A DNA stretch of 64,000 bases from Cordia subcordata (lineage: Eukaryota > Streptophyta > Magnoliopsida > Boraginales > Cordiaceae), in contig JAPTOF010000004.1 of assembly GCA_028554755.1 (NCBI GenBank), positions 1,681,501-1,745,500 on the forward strand. Reading direction: 5' to 3'. A program made the position numbers and the translations under genes. Positions 1 to 12,843 of this stretch are shown here, in pieces (position 1 is the first letter of the stretch; each line of letters opens with the position of its first letter). A model generated the notes under the pieces. The model made no database searches. It had not been told where the DNA came from and was given only the letters and a program-made list of their open reading frames with translations.

Positions 1-3000
1 CTGCCATGAATATATCCAACGGGTATTGTTCTGATTCCTTGGTGGGGTGCTTTAAAGTGACTGTGGAAGGCAAAGAAGGGGCTGAAATTGGATGTAGAAT
101 AGAGAGTCTTGGAAAAACTTCCTCTCCTGATGATGCTCCTAAGTTAGTCCCATTAGTGGCAGAGGATAGTAAAAGAACACTGGAAGAAGTGGCGAACAGC
201 ACTGGACATATCAGTAGTGATGCTAGCCCAAAGCAGGAGTCTTGCAAAGATGCCATTGAAGATTTGAACTGTGTTGATGGCAAACTTATTACTGCATCTC
301 CCTTGAGTAACCATGCAGCTGATATCAAGGATGAGGTACAAAATCTAAAAGAACTATCACCTCGGCTTGGTGAAAGTGGAGCTTCTCTTGATGGCATGCA
401 GGGTTCACCAGGTTTAATTTTGCATTTGAGGATCAAGTCTGAACCTGAGAGTTCCAACTTGTCTACACCTGCTATAGAACCTGAACCTCAAATTTCATTG
501 AGGTCTTCAGATGCAGTGTTAGGGGCGGAATGTTCCCCAACTTCTCTACAATATTGTACAAATTCAATTTTGTCTAGTAAAGAGAATAATTGTGTTCGAA
601 CTACAGAGTCGAGTGAGCTTTTGTTACATGAAGACAAGGAAAATACTGAAATGTAAGCTATGTGCGGCTATGTTTTGCCTTCAATTATACTCACCATTTT
701 ACATATTTCTATTATGTGACTTCCTCTGGTCTGTTCCTATGTTAACTCTTTAACAAATGCTTTTTTTTCTTCAGTGATGAAGCTGTAAAGGAAATTGGAT
801 CACCGATAAAGTGTTCAAATGCTCAGTCATCTCCTTCTACTGCAAAGATTAAGTTTACTACTCATTTGGATCATCGTATGTCTCATTCAAATTCTATTTC
901 TGATGACCAGTTGGGAGACAAAGCTGCCTCTGCTACACAGTCTTCATCATCAGTGACAGATGGGTTGGATTCTGGTGCTCGCACCTCTCCACTCAATACT
1001 TCAGCTTGCAATATGTCTGTATCAGATAATAACAACAATAATCTTTTCGAAAGGAATGGCTGCTGTAGTCCAGAGGCTCATCTGCATGTGAAGAAACCTA
1101 ACCTTACTGGAAAATGGGGCAGCAGGGAAGGACCCTATGTTGCTCTAGCATCTTTTGAGGGTGTTTTAGGAGCACTGACTAGGTCAAAGGAGAGCATTGC
1201 TAGAGCAACGTGCATTGCAATTGACTGTGCAAAATTGGGTGTTGCGGCTAAGGTAGAACCCCTTTGTAACCGGTATATTGATTATCTATTGGGGCATGCT
1301 AGGTGTTGTACTCTTCTATTCATCTTGTTTTCGTTTTTACTCCATGCCCTGGAAACGTATTTCATATGACACATCTGTTGCATAGAACTCCATCTCCTTT
1401 GCCCTTTCATCTCTAGTTGTTCCTTTGGGGTGGGGAATCATACAGGTGATGCCAGATCAGATGTTCTTTGCTTCTGGCACATTTCTCCTTGTATGCGGAT
1501 GGTTTTGGGTAGTCTATCATGAGAGCATGAAATTGAAAGTCTATTATGATATATTCTGCGTGCTCGTTTTAGTTAAATGTTCTGGGAAAATCCTAAAAAA
1601 TCTTGTCCAAGATTATCCATTTTGGAAATAAAGCTTGCAACTGATATTGATGGTAAAGTTAAGACCCGCTTTGGTTACTTTTCCAGCATTTATATCATGT
1701 TATGTGAAGTTACGTTAAGGGTGGATTCTGACAATTAATATATAAGTTATAATTTGATATGCATAAAATTGTTGCTACAGAAAATGCTAGGTATGCTGGG
1801 ATTTTGCACATGCTTGCAATTTTCTGTACATATTCAGTATTTATTTGTTACCTATGCTTGTGTTCTCATCCCCATCATGCTGTAATCTGCAATAGAAGTT
1901 ATAGAAGATCTTTCTCTAGGTATGCAATATGGTAGAGAGTAGTCCGCAGGTCAACATTGTGATAAAGATTTATGGATTATTGGAGCAATATTGAGAGCAA
2001 GGAATTATTGTTACAAGTGTGTAACTCCATCGAGTCATTTTCCCTTTTTTACCCACATGCTATTACACCAAGGACTAAGGCTTTGGATATCTAAATTATT
2101 TGCTGATATTGGTGTAGCTTTTGATTTTTCGTTTTCTTTCAATTTAGGTGGTGGATATTCTTACCCTCAAATTGGAAACTGAGTCGAGTTTGCATAGAAA
2201 GGTGGACTTGTTTTTCCTTGTTGATTCCATTACTCAGTGTTCTCGAGGAATGAAAGGTATTACCTCTTCCAGCCCTCTTGTAGACTGTTTGACAGTGCTT
2301 GAGTGCAGTACTCCATACTGTTTTATTTCAAAATTTGCTTGTGCTATCGGGGTGGGTCAGCTGACTATTTGTCCTATTTTCAGGTAATCTGGGTGGTATA
2401 TATCCATCGGCAATCCAGTCAGTTTTGCCACGTATGTTGTCAGCTGCTGCTCCTCCTGGGAGTAGTTATCAGGAAAATCGTAGGCAATGCCTTAAAGTCA
2501 GTGTGGCATTTTTCCTATTATATCACCAATTTTCTATGTTCCTTGTATGTCTATCTAGATCTGTATTTTACTCTTCTGCCTTTTTGGATAGGTTTTGAGG
2601 GTTTGGCAGGAAAGAAGGATTCTTCCAGAATCCATTATTCGTCACCACATTCGAGAGCTTGATTCCCTATGTTGCTCATCTTCCAGTGGTGCATATTCCC
2701 GTTCATTAAAAACGGAAAGGGCTTTTGATGATCCAATTAGAGAAATGGAGGGTATGCTGGTTGATGAATATGGGAGGTATGCAAGTTTGAGTTCTCTTTC
2801 GCAAGGAGGAAGACATAAATATTGCATGTATACTTTCACCCTAGATAAATTCATTATATCGACTGTCAATTTTTGGGTTTTGTGTTCTTTCTTCAGCAAT
2901 TCAAGTATTCAGCTTCCTGGATTTTGTATGCCTCCTATGTTGAGGGATGGAGATGGTGGAAGTGATTCTGATGAAGAGAACTTTGAGGCCGTCACTCCTG

Positions 3001-4405
3001 AACACAATGCTGAAAATGTAGAAGGCTTGAGAAATTCCCTCCCTGAAATTGAGAAGCATAGGCACATACTGGAAGATGTTGATGGTGAGCTTGAAATGGA
3101 AGATGTGGCTCCCTCTTGTGAAGCCGAAATAACTTCAGTCAGTAGCATAGTGGATGCTACACATGCAAAATATAATCAATTTGAACACCTAGCGACATCA
3201 TTTGCCCCTCCAGTACCGAAGGACATTGCACCATCATCTCCTCCCCTGCCAGTATCACCCCCGCCCCCACCTCCACCCCCACCTCCTTTTCCTCCATCAG
3301 CTCTCCATTGCTCTGCATCTAGTGGTCTCAGTTCAGAGCTTTATACAGGTGCTCCGGTAGGCTTTCTTCTTCCTTAATTCTCTCTCCTCGTTGTGATGTA
3401 TTGCCCTATGTCATTAAACAGAATCTATACATTCTGACTGTTATCATGCTCTATTGTGCTTCTGCAGAACATCAAAGATGATGTACCAGAATCTATAGCT
3501 CAGCAGTCTATGCAATCGACAGTCAACTCTGTTCGTCATCCTGGTCTTGATAGTAGGGATTTCCATGCTCATATGCCAGTTCAAATGCCTGATGCCAATC
3601 ACTCATCTTACAGCAGCCAGCCACTGTCCCATCCACCAGTTCGACCTGTGAGTAATATTCAGGCGACAGATGGTGCTCATCACAAGGGTTTTCATTTACG
3701 TCCACCTCATCCTGCTCCATCAAACCAGTTCTCATATGTCCATTCTGATCAGCGAATGCACTCTCGAAGGGATGTCCTTCCTCCACCAAATCCTAACAGA
3801 TACCATATGGTCCAGAATACTGAAAATGGTGATTTTTTCAGAGATCGTGGGAGAATGAAGCATGCTTCCCGTGATCTAGTTGGTGACCATTGGAGGTCTC
3901 CAGCTCCGCCATTCTCGGGTAAATTTTTGTGCTACTGAGAATCTGTGTGGCACTAATTTCATTGTTTACTGATCATGGTTTTGCTCACCTTTCAGGTCCA
4001 TGCCATCCAGATATGGGTCGGCAGCCTTATGGACCTGTTCCATTTGCTGGCCCACCACGTGAACCTCCAGGGCCAAACCACAGGTGGGGTTATCCTCCCC
4101 GGGCTGGAAATCATAGGGATTTCGTGCCTCACAGACCACCCCCTGGGGGTCCTATTCCTGTGTCATCTAGAGGTTCGTTTGCTTTTATTAAACTGTATAT
4201 GTCCATAATTGATGTTATCCGACATCATTGTAATACCCTAAAATGTCTTGCTAACTTTGCGTCTAGTATGTGACAATAAAATGCAGTTTCCCCCTATCAT
4301 AGATGTAGACCATTATGTCTACTATGTTCTTCTGCCTACTAGTTTCATCATCATATCTTAACTATATCTGCCGTTTCAGGTCCTAACTTTTGGAGGCCAA
4401 GATGA
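1..4405 (+). CDS. HUA2: HUA2-like (HULK) protein, C-terminal part
   Basis: Plant nuclear protein of the ENHANCER OF AG-4 (HUA2) family. In Arabidopsis these act in AGAMOUS and FLC pre-mRNA processing and in flowering; that role is known for the family, not shown here. The window cuts the 5' part, so the N-terminal PWWP domain is missing. Exons read as 1-652 (codons start at 3), 775-1252, 2148-2256, 2384-2496, 2592-2776, 2897-3356, 3468-3918, 3996-4172 and 4380-4405. All junctions are GT...AG and keep frame. Exons two to five encode the RPR/CID (RNA polymerase II CTD-interacting) domain, including VDLFFLVDSITQCSRG and ENRRQCLKVLRVW. Exon six has an acidic stretch, then about ten consecutive prolines. 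The last exons are Pro/Gly/His-rich and end in FWRPR, as in the family. Exon 2 could also read through its donor to a stop near 1367, but the CID continuation supports splicing at 1252. Confidence 0.93.
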
Positions 4406-5794
4406 CCTGCTATGAGGTGCGATAAGTGCTGGCATTATTCTTCCGCATTTAGTAGTTCCGTTTATCACTCTTCACTGTATGTTTATTGAAACTCTTTGTA
4501 ATTCACTTATCAGGTAACCTTTCTCCGGGTGGGAAGTGCGACGGATTTGGGAGCCTGAGATTTATCTCGTCGATATTGATAAAAACACCAAGATCAATCT
4601 CCCAGAGAGGGGCATCATCGTAATTGTACATATAGGTTTTATGCTTCCTCCTCGGCAACTGCAGCGCGAGAGGAGGTGGTTTAGGAGATGGAGAGAGCCG
4701 TTGTGTTCCTTAGAGGCTGCTACCATGTGTACCAACTATAGTTTTGTTAGATCCCCATAAATCGTTTCTTGATCTGAATTCTCTTGTAGAAAGAAAGACT
4801 AGCATAGGATTCGTCAATTAACTCTTTTGGCAGTTGTTAGTTGCCCCCCAAAATCATTGTATAAAGAAATGGCACCATTTTCTGTACATTCTGAGAAATT
4901 TTTACCAGCTGGATCACAATGATTTATGCTGAGGGAATGCATCATAAAAAGTATTAGTCCACCTTTTCGCAAATCATGTACAATGGGGATTTGTATTGCT
5001 CCACTTCGTCTTTCTCGTAATATCATTTTGTATCTTGCGAAGGTATTCGTTAGTCATTTCACTCCCCTTAAAGCTTCACTTCCATTCTCTCTAAAGCCGC
5101 CCGGGTAGAATGGTCTTGGAAAATTCTATTGTATTGAATTATCTTGCATTTGCAAGTGAAAGATATGGTAAAAGGTTGGTTTGGATTAGTTTTTTCAAGA
5201 GCGTTTGTTTTAATTATTTTTGAGAAAAAAAATATTTTTTTGGAGAAGTTAAAAAGTTTTGGGTTCTCAAAAGAATTGTGCGTGAGTTTTTTTTAGAATT
5301 TTAATTTTTAAAAAAAGTCAAGTTAAATATATATTATGGGAAGAATGTATTTTTTTTTTAAGAATGATTCTGCGTGGTGTAAAAGTAATTTGTAATTTTC
5401 ACGAAACTTTAGTAGGAAAACAATTGGAAGGATTGATTTGATATAAAGATTACGAAGCATTGAAAATTTACTGTGTGATAATAGTTCTTTTCCTGATATT
5501 AAAAGCTAGTCTGAAAAAGTTGCAAGAAACTTGTAAAGAGGTGAGCGGTGGTGTCAACGACGTTAGCATTAGTCAAACGTGGCCTGTCAAATTATGTGGC
5601 GAGTTGAATAAATCCAACCAACTCGCCGTAATAATCCTAAGTTTGGCCAAGCTGTACGTGTGATTCAACCGTAATTTTTCTTTTTTCACTTGATCTCTAT
5701 CTCTATCTATCCACCCTTTTGTTTCACATTTGAACCTAAAAAACCACACTACTCAAAAACATCATCTTTACACACAACACACACAGTAAAGAAC
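4406..5794 (+). other. HUA2-like 3' UTR and spacer to GPX
   Basis: The first 700 bases are probably 3' UTR of the HUA2-like gene. A possible retained or spliced UTR segment near 4510 follows the sequence tatcaggtaacc. From about 5170 to 5450 the DNA is T/A-rich and opens with ggttggtttggattag, which resembles the MITE ends seen elsewhere in the window. No matching right end is visible, so it is at most a decayed copy. The last 130 bases before the GPX start are CT-rich and CA-rich, as in a plant leader. No gene is seen. Confidence 0.5.
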
Positions 5795-8700
5795 ATGGGT
5801 GGTGCTCCATCAGTTCCTGAAACTTCCATACACGAATTTTCTGTCAAGGTATATTTCTCCTCATCTTTGCATTAATTTTTTTTCTTTTGTTTTTCTTTTT
5901 TTTGGGTCAGAGCATTTCATTGAGAAATGGGTCCTGTCCTTTTTGCAAAACACTGAGTGGGTCTGACCCTTTTTCACCAAAAGTGTTGCATAGCAGGACC
6001 TCCACAATTATAGTTAGTGTTACACAGTGAGAGTTTGGTGCATCGAATTTTGGAAGATCTTTTGCTGTGTTGTTTGTTTCTTTGAATTTTGATTTTGGGT
6101 GTTTGTTGTGTGGATGTACAGGATTGCAAAGGCAGGGATGTGGACCTCAACACTTACAAAGGCAAGGTGCTTCTTGTCGTTAATGTTGCTTCCAAATGGT
6201 TGGTTCTTTCTCTTTTCTTTTAAAAGATTTAATTGTTTAATGTTGCTTCCAAAGAGTTGATGATGCTAACCCAATATTTACTTTTATCTAGAGTTATCTT
6301 TTTTACCCTACTAATCATCTTAAGCTTTAATTGAATTGTTTATCCCTATATGTTATCTGAATGTGTTGTGCTCTTGTAATGATGTATGAAATTGGTGGTA
6401 TTTAACAGTGGCTTCACAAACTCAAACTACACCCAGCTGACTGAACTACACAACAAATACAAGGATAAAGGTTAGACCTTTTTCTTTCTTTTGGTTTCTA
6501 TATATTCTTCAGATGGCTCTGTTTAATTCCTGGTGCTCGAAACTGCACGGGTTTGTGAAGGGTCGGGCCTACTTTGGGTTTGTTTTGTGTAGCCGCATCT
6601 TGCATTTTTACAATATAGAGTTTTTTCATGATCCAAAGCACTTGATTGTGAATAAGATGCTCCTTCAGTGACATAGCTAATACTGCTGCTTGTCAAATGA
6701 ATATTTTGCCACTCTTGGTCTTATTAATTGTTTCCGTGATAATCATTTGAGATGTTGATGATACACGTTGTTTTAGGCTTTGAGATATTGGCCTTTCCGT
6801 GCAATCAATTTTTGAAGCAAGAGCCTGGGACAAGCCAAGAGGCAGAAGAGTTTGCTTGCACAAGATTCAAGGCTGAGTATCCAATCCTTGGAAAGGTAGG
6901 TACTAATGATACATGACATAGCATCGGCAGTTTCGTGCCTCTTGTGAAATCCTAGTTGCAGCTAAAACAATCATTTTGCCTTGCTGGTATTTACTTGTGG
7001 AATGTCTATAAATTAGTATATTGGTGTCTCTTGCTTTTGAAATGTCGCAGAAAAGTCATGCCTCTGCCCTTTCAAGATCAATAGTATTGTGCCACGCAAC
7101 CAACCTATCATAACATGTTATGGGGGCTGGCAGAGTTCTAAGTTTGGACTTGCATGTAAAATCTAGGCCTTCATGGACAGGCATAACAGACTTAAAGTGC
7201 ATTTAGTATGAGTTGAATTTCAATTTTGGAATTGCCTCGTCCAAAGGGGCAAGTAAAGAATCATCTGAGATGACAAGTATGCTATTTGCACGTGTATGAA
7301 TTCTATATGATATTCCTTATAACTATATAGACTCTTGTTTCATTTTTGTTGATGATGATTATTAGTATGACACATGCCTTAAAAGGATACAGTTGATTAC
7401 TTGAATGTTAATCATAATTGGGATTGTACGCCTACAACCTAACGCCAGCCGAGTCTGTTCATTGTAATGAAGTGTGCTGGAGAAAGAAATGAAGTTATGT
7501 TGACAATTATAACCCAAAAAGGAAGCATATGTAAATAATGATGATAACAATAAAAAATATCATCTAATGATGATAACATGTACATGTTCTTGACTTCATA
7601 TGTACTGAATCATGGAAAAGAAAATTTTGGAGCTAATCATTATTAGATTAAATTGATTCAAGAGTTAAAAGCTTGTTTGTCTTACTTTCTTGAAAGAAAC
7701 ATAGTGAAACTAGGTGGTCTGTTACACTGCTTATTCAACCTATTGTTAGATAATACTGGTTTCCAAATTTATTGAAAATTTTCCATTGGCTGTCGTGTGA
7801 ATTAACTATATCATGGTACTATTTTGATAGACTTCATATTTTTGTTCTGAAACTAAGGTGCGAGTTAATGGTCCAGACGCAGCACCAGTCTACAAATTTC
7901 TCAAAGCAAGCAAAGGTGGTTTCTTTGGTTCTAGCGTCAAATGGAACTTCACAAAGTTCCTAGTCGACAAAGAAGGGCGGGTCATTGATCGTTATGCTCC
8001 TACTACTTCCCCATTAGCAATTGAGGTACCGTGCTCTTAGATCCCCTTTCTTATGCAGTATATACTATAACGGTGGCCTGCTTCTTTAACTTTTGATAAA
8101 AGCACTTGAAAAACCTGATTACAAATATTAAAGGTTTTCTAATTAGCTAAAATTATTTCTTAGTAGTACTGCTTTGGGAGGCATCATGATCATTACTTAT
8201 GAAACTTCTTTTTCTCAAATTCCTAAAATATTAGAAAGCCGCTTAAATATCTCACCCTAAAACTTGTAGATTCAAAGAGTAAACCGAGTGAAGAAGCCCA
8301 TGCATATTAAGCTGTTATGAAATTGAGACAGAAATATTTTCAAACTGAGACATATACATACATACATATCTACATATATATACATACATATCTACATATA
8401 TATATATATATACTAGTGTGACGCCCATGCGATATACGGAGAGCGACATATGTGATTGGATATATTAAAATTACAAAGTTTTTGTATTTTACTAAATAGT
8501 TATTGAAACAAATATATATTATGGAATTAATAAAACAATGATGATATATATAAAGATATGGCATAATATTAATTAAATTAAAATGTTTAATACAGAAATG
8601 AAACTAAATAAATGATGGAAAACAAAAATAACCTAAGAATGGGCATATTTAATTAATTGATAAGTAAGTATGGGAAAGCTTTGTCATATAGTATAGATAT

Positions 8701-10156
8701 ACAAACACACACATACACACACATATATATATTTTTTGCTAGGCAAGTGAGCATTTCATTCCACAACTTTCAACAATTCAAGACATCATCAAACAATCGC
8801 CTTACAGGCTTACATCAAGTTCAGCTTCCATTCTATACAAAAAGACTATTTTCAAACGTGTTGTTATATTTACTCTGATAGCTCATTCTGTCCCTAATGT
8901 CCACAATGATTTTCTGGAGTAATTGCTCCTTAGACAATATATTTGAGCTATGGATCCTGTTGTTCCTTTCCCTCCAAATGTGATAAATACTTGTGCTAAA
9001 CACTAACATCATCAGGTCCTTCTTAAGCCCCTTTTTCATGCAACATTTACTAATATCTTCAATTTATTCTTCCCAGCTGTTGCTTCTGATCTTGCACTTT
9101 TAAGCTTCTTCATACATTCCTTCCAAATTCTTGAAGTAAATGGGCAATTGTAAAACAATTGCTTCTTAGTTTCCACAGCAAAATGACAATAGAGGCAGCT
9201 AGCATCTGTAATAATTCCCCACAAGAGGAGACCACCATTTAACAGTTTCTTTTTTCTCCCTAACTTTGTTCCATGTCCACTTGTTGTTGAAACTATATGT
9301 TGATGAGATGAATTCTTCTGTTTTCAACTATGAATATAATATGAATTTTTTCACTCAATCTGCTGCTGCTAGTACTGCTGTACTAGACCATTATGACCAT
9401 CATTGTTATCATCATTTGGTTACTATTTTCACCGTCATTTGGGAATCATTGTAGACATCAGATATAATGGTTACAGGGTTCAAACCCTGGCATGAGGTGG
9501 AACAGGATGCTTTAAGTGGGCGCGAGCTAGAATCCTTACATCAACTTGGTTATTCAAAAGACTGTCTCTTTACCCTTTGCATCTTCATCTTTTTGAAAGC
9601 CCGGACCCATTCTTCTGTATCTTAGTCCTATTTTAGGTGCAAAGCCTCTTCAATAAAGACCTCTTTCTTTTCATTCTCCCCCATTTCTCATTTTGTTGAT
9701 TGAAAGCGAATAAGCACTGTTCATCGAGTCAAGGGAGGGTTTGCTACAGTGATTCGGGCGGTTGGTGGCCCCTTGGCATGTAAATGGAGTAACTTTATGC
9801 AGTTACTATATATTATTGATCTGCTACTGTTAGCTTTCTAAGATAATAATTCATTCTTTTCCCTCGAGGAGTATCCTTGAAGAAATGATTCTTTTCATTG
9901 CAAAGCTTTTGTTGATCACATATGCACTCACACTACACTTAAGAGGACTGTGAAAGCATCCGTTTCACAGGGCTTCTTTTGCTTCAACTTTTCAAGAATC
10001 CCTTTTCAGCTCGATATATTCAAGATGATATCAGATGTTGAACATTATCCTGTTCCAAATATTTTCCTTGTTGCCTGGGGAGATTGTGTTTGACATATAT
10101 AGGTTTTTGCATTTCCACGTCAGGCGGATATCCGAAAGGCTCTGGGAGAGGTGTAA
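5795..10156 (+). CDS. GPX: Glutathione peroxidase (thioredoxin-dependent, phospholipid-hydroperoxide type)
   Basis: Reduces hydrogen peroxide and lipid hydroperoxides. Plant members use thioredoxin more than glutathione (family knowledge). Exons: 5795-5848, 6122-6198, 6409-6470, 6777-6895, 7858-8025 and 10124-10156. They total 513 nt and 170 residues, the usual length. The peroxidatic residue is Cys44 in NVASKCGFTN, where animals use selenocysteine. The other tetrad residues fit Gln79, Trp133 and Asn134 (VKWNFTKF). The family motif FPCNQF is at 71-76 and the resolving Cys is Cys92 in [11 protein letters not shown]. The protein starts directly with MGGAPSVPE and has no transit peptide, so a cytosolic isoform is likely. 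The final exon codes only [10 protein letters not shown] and is separated by a 2.1-kb intron containing a LINE fragment. The start is the first ATG after a CT-rich leader. Confidence 0.97.
8340..8420. repeat. CATA/TA microsatellite in GPX intron 5
   Basis: Runs of cata and tata repeats (acatacatacat, then tatatatata). A second CA/TA-rich patch lies at about 8698-8735, next to the LINE 3' end. Simple sequence only. Confidence 0.85.
8737..9290 (-). mobile_element. 5'-truncated LINE remnant (zf-RVT region and 3' UTR)
   Basis: Read on the minus strand, 9224-9036 encodes [14 protein letters not shown] followed by [16 protein letters not shown]. This is the Cys/His zinc-binding tail (zf-RVT) after the reverse transcriptase of plant non-LTR retrotransposons. 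The next frame (9039-8833) continues with [13 protein letters not shown], also typical. A frameshift and a stop separate the two parts. Downstream, the minus strand reads gaatgaaatgctcacttgcc and then an A-rich run, like a LINE 3' end. It lies inside GPX intron 5 opposite to the gene. The reverse transcriptase and endonuclease are missing, so it cannot move by itself. Confidence 0.85.
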
Positions 10157-10678
10157 CTTGTAAGAGACTTATAAGATAATCTAGCCATGAAAACAATGAA
10201 GATACCGAACAAGAGCTGCCAGGCATGCATTTTGTTAATTATATTGTGTGTATCCCTTTGTCCATCCTTGAAATGTTCTTTCTTCTTTTCTTTTTCCACT
10301 TTTGGAGTTGTTTAATGGACTAAAATTCCGTACTTATGCCCTAGAACTTTGTGAAAAGTTTTAATGTATATTATTATGAATAAGAGTTTTTTTAGGCATA
10401 TGATAATTATTTTAACTTCCAAAATCTTTTAGAAGTATGTTTACGGTGGCTTTCACATTTTATCATCACATTGATATTCTCCTCCTCTTCAGAGCCCTTA
10501 CATCCACCAATGATACCATGTACTACACATCAACTTGCCAAAAGTATTCGTGTAGGGTGTGTACTTTTAGTGTTAGATCACTCATGTATTATCTTTATGT
10601 GATGACGATGTTAAGACGTAATTAGTAGTGGTAAATTGTTTAATTATTATAATTTTAAAAATAGTTCACTGACGGTTA

Positions 10679-10894
10679 AGGGCATGTTTGGATTGATTTT
10701 TTTTTTTTTTTTCATGAAAAAGTTATGTTAAATTTGCAATAACTATTTGATTTGGTTTCTAAAAAAGTTGAAATTCTGAAAAAAGTTCAAATACAGTTTT
10801 TTTTATAAGTCAAAATTTTCAGCTTTAAAAAAAAGGTTATTTTTCAAAAGCTATTAAGAAAAGCTCTTTTCAAAAAAGTCAATCCAAACGAGCC
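10679..10894. mobile_element. PIF/Harbinger-like (Tourist) MITE, copy 1
   Basis: 216 bp with inverted ends: left agggcatgtttggattga, right tcaatccaaacgagcc. It is flanked by TTA on both sides. The interior is T/A-rich with no coding capacity. The 3-bp TTA/TAA duplication and the GTTTGG-type ends are typical of Tourist MITEs mobilised by PIF/Harbinger transposases. The superfamily is inferred from the ends and target site only. Confidence 0.75.
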
Positions 10895-10944
10895 TTAAAT
10901 CTTTCTTATAATTGCACGCTATTTGTTTTTCATCGTTTTTTTTT

Positions 10945-12040
10945 TTAAAAATTTTTTTTGGTCGGGCAAGTATCTTTCATTTCAATTCAAAAAATTTTAG
11001 AAAGACAATGATCAAAAATTAAAAAGTGAAGTGTATAAGATGAATCTTCTGAACTCCGCATAAAAAGCTATTTTCATAGTTTTATAGGTAGGCGAAGATT
11101 GAAAAATTGCTATGGCTAAAAGGTGCAAGCAATACGAGGATACGGATCTCCTCGTAAAGTTGATAACCTTCATCATAGTAAAAATACGAACTGACTTCAC
11201 TAAGTTCAGAGTTGGAAATGTTCCGATGATGTGTACTAATCAGAACTCTAGAATCATCGAGCATGAAATCCAAATATTGGTATGGAAACAGAGAAATGCT
11301 GTCATTAAACAAATCAACCAACTCTAGTTGAATCAAACACCAAAAGGTATTGCCCAACGAAGAAAGAAAAAAAAAAAAAAAAAAAAAAAACCAACTGGAG
11401 AAGATTAAAAAGCCCGACAAGTGGAGTAACCACCCAATCATTAGGCAAGTTATCAAGCCTAACATTCTTAACTAGTCAATCAGCTATCTCATTTCCGTTT
11501 TTACAAATATGCTCGATACTAACTCCTTCAACCCCATGGATTACAACTAGGCAATCAGCCACCTCACAATTGATTTTGTGGTTGTCGTTTGTTGGAGGCG
11601 TCCATCTGATCTGTTGTCCACTGTTGCTTCTAAGAGAGTCTGCTGCATTAGTCTCCCTGTTCATATTTCTGTTAGGAAAAAGCTCTTCCATTCAAGACTC
11701 TGGCTGGATTATTATTATTATTTATTTATTATTATTATTATTTTTATTCCTTCAAATTTCCCCTTGTATTTGCCCACCCAAATTTTCCAACACATAGCAA
11801 TAATATAGGCTTGGAGTCTGCCAAATGCTTGTTTGGATCCTCTCCATTGCAGCTGAGAAATGAACCAACACTTTGAACTCCGTTGGCATTTGGCAATCAA
11901 TAAAAGAAAGTTGTGGAAGAGCTCACATAGGAGGAAATAGTTCAAGAGAAAACAAGAATCCTCATTAGCTACTGGACGAATAATGCACGATGTAATGATG
12001 TCATTTGAGTGAGAATTCTTCGATGTTTGTAACGAGGTCA
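10945..12040 (-). pseudogene. LINE remnant with RNase H-like tail
   Basis: On the minus strand, 12040-11718 ends in QAYIIAMCWKIWVGKYKGKF, matching the region just before the RNase H domain of plant LINEs. 11691-11476 contains IRWTPPTNDNHKIN and then VSIEHICKNGNEIAD. These are the start and the end of a plant RVT_3 (RNase H-like) domain, with the middle deleted. 11465-11400 continues as LDNLPNDW-like sequence. The 3' end around 10985-10945 reads gaaatgaaagatacttgccc and then A-rich sequence on the minus strand, a LINE-type tail. An A-run of about 28 bases at 11367-11391 (plus strand) interrupts it. Broken by stops; no function expected. Confidence 0.72.
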
Positions 12041-12800
12041 TTTAAGTAAGATTTCGCTCATAATTTCGTAATATTATGAATAATACAACGGCTATAAATT
12101 ATTTATTTTATTTTGTCATATAAATCATTAATAATATCATGCTTCCAAATCCGCAAGGAGAAGACCCCTCTTCTTAAAGTCACAAGGCTCTAGAACACAT
12201 TATAGAAAAATTAAAATTCACACAAATCTTCCATCAGAGCTCTATATACTGTTAAGGCTAATTAATTACAAGGTTAAAAATTATACAAACAAATTCTAAA
12301 TTAAGAGTATTCTCTCTCGAGAAATCTCTAACCACACCCCTCTCGTGAAATCTCTAGCCACACCCCTCCAAAGCAGATAAAAATATGAGCAAAGGAAGCT
12401 CGATAATAATGAATGATTTAACTAGATAGTTTGAACGAGGGTTCTAACGGTTATAAATTATTTAAATCATTAAATTCCGTTCGATATCGAGTATAAGAAA
12501 TTGTCGCATTACAAATGTTCGCAACCTCTCCTCCATGCATTAATAATCCCCATAGAGATAAGATGAGGAATCTTCGTAATGTCCACCTTCAGCACAACAA
12601 GGGGGCGTAGTCGAGCACGTGGGAGTGGGGCGCAGAAAAGTGAAATGTGTCTTGTAGGAATGTGTACAGTAATGCTGAGCAGTTAAGCCAAGTGTCTGCT
12701 AGAGGGGTCACCAGTGGAGCCATGTGTACGTGCCATTATTTGATAAGGAGAGTTCACCAATCATCACCACCATTGTTGTCCCCATGGAAGCCCCATCGAA

Positions 12801-12804
<4 letters not shown>

Positions 12805-12842
<38 letters not shown>
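12805..12842. repeat. GT/AT dinucleotide microsatellite
   Basis: gtgtgtgt passes into about fifteen AT units. Simple repeat. Confidence 0.95.

Positions 12843-12843
<1 letters not shown>

Noticed and set aside
1253..2147. Retained-intron extension of the HUA2-like exon 2
   Set aside because: The CID domain continues exactly at 2148 after a good donor and acceptor, so splicing at 1252 is preferred.
9455..9500. tRNA- or SINE-like T-arm (acagggttcaaaccctgg)
   Set aside because: Only a T-arm/box B-like hairpin is present; no acceptor stem, anticodon arm or box A at the right distance.
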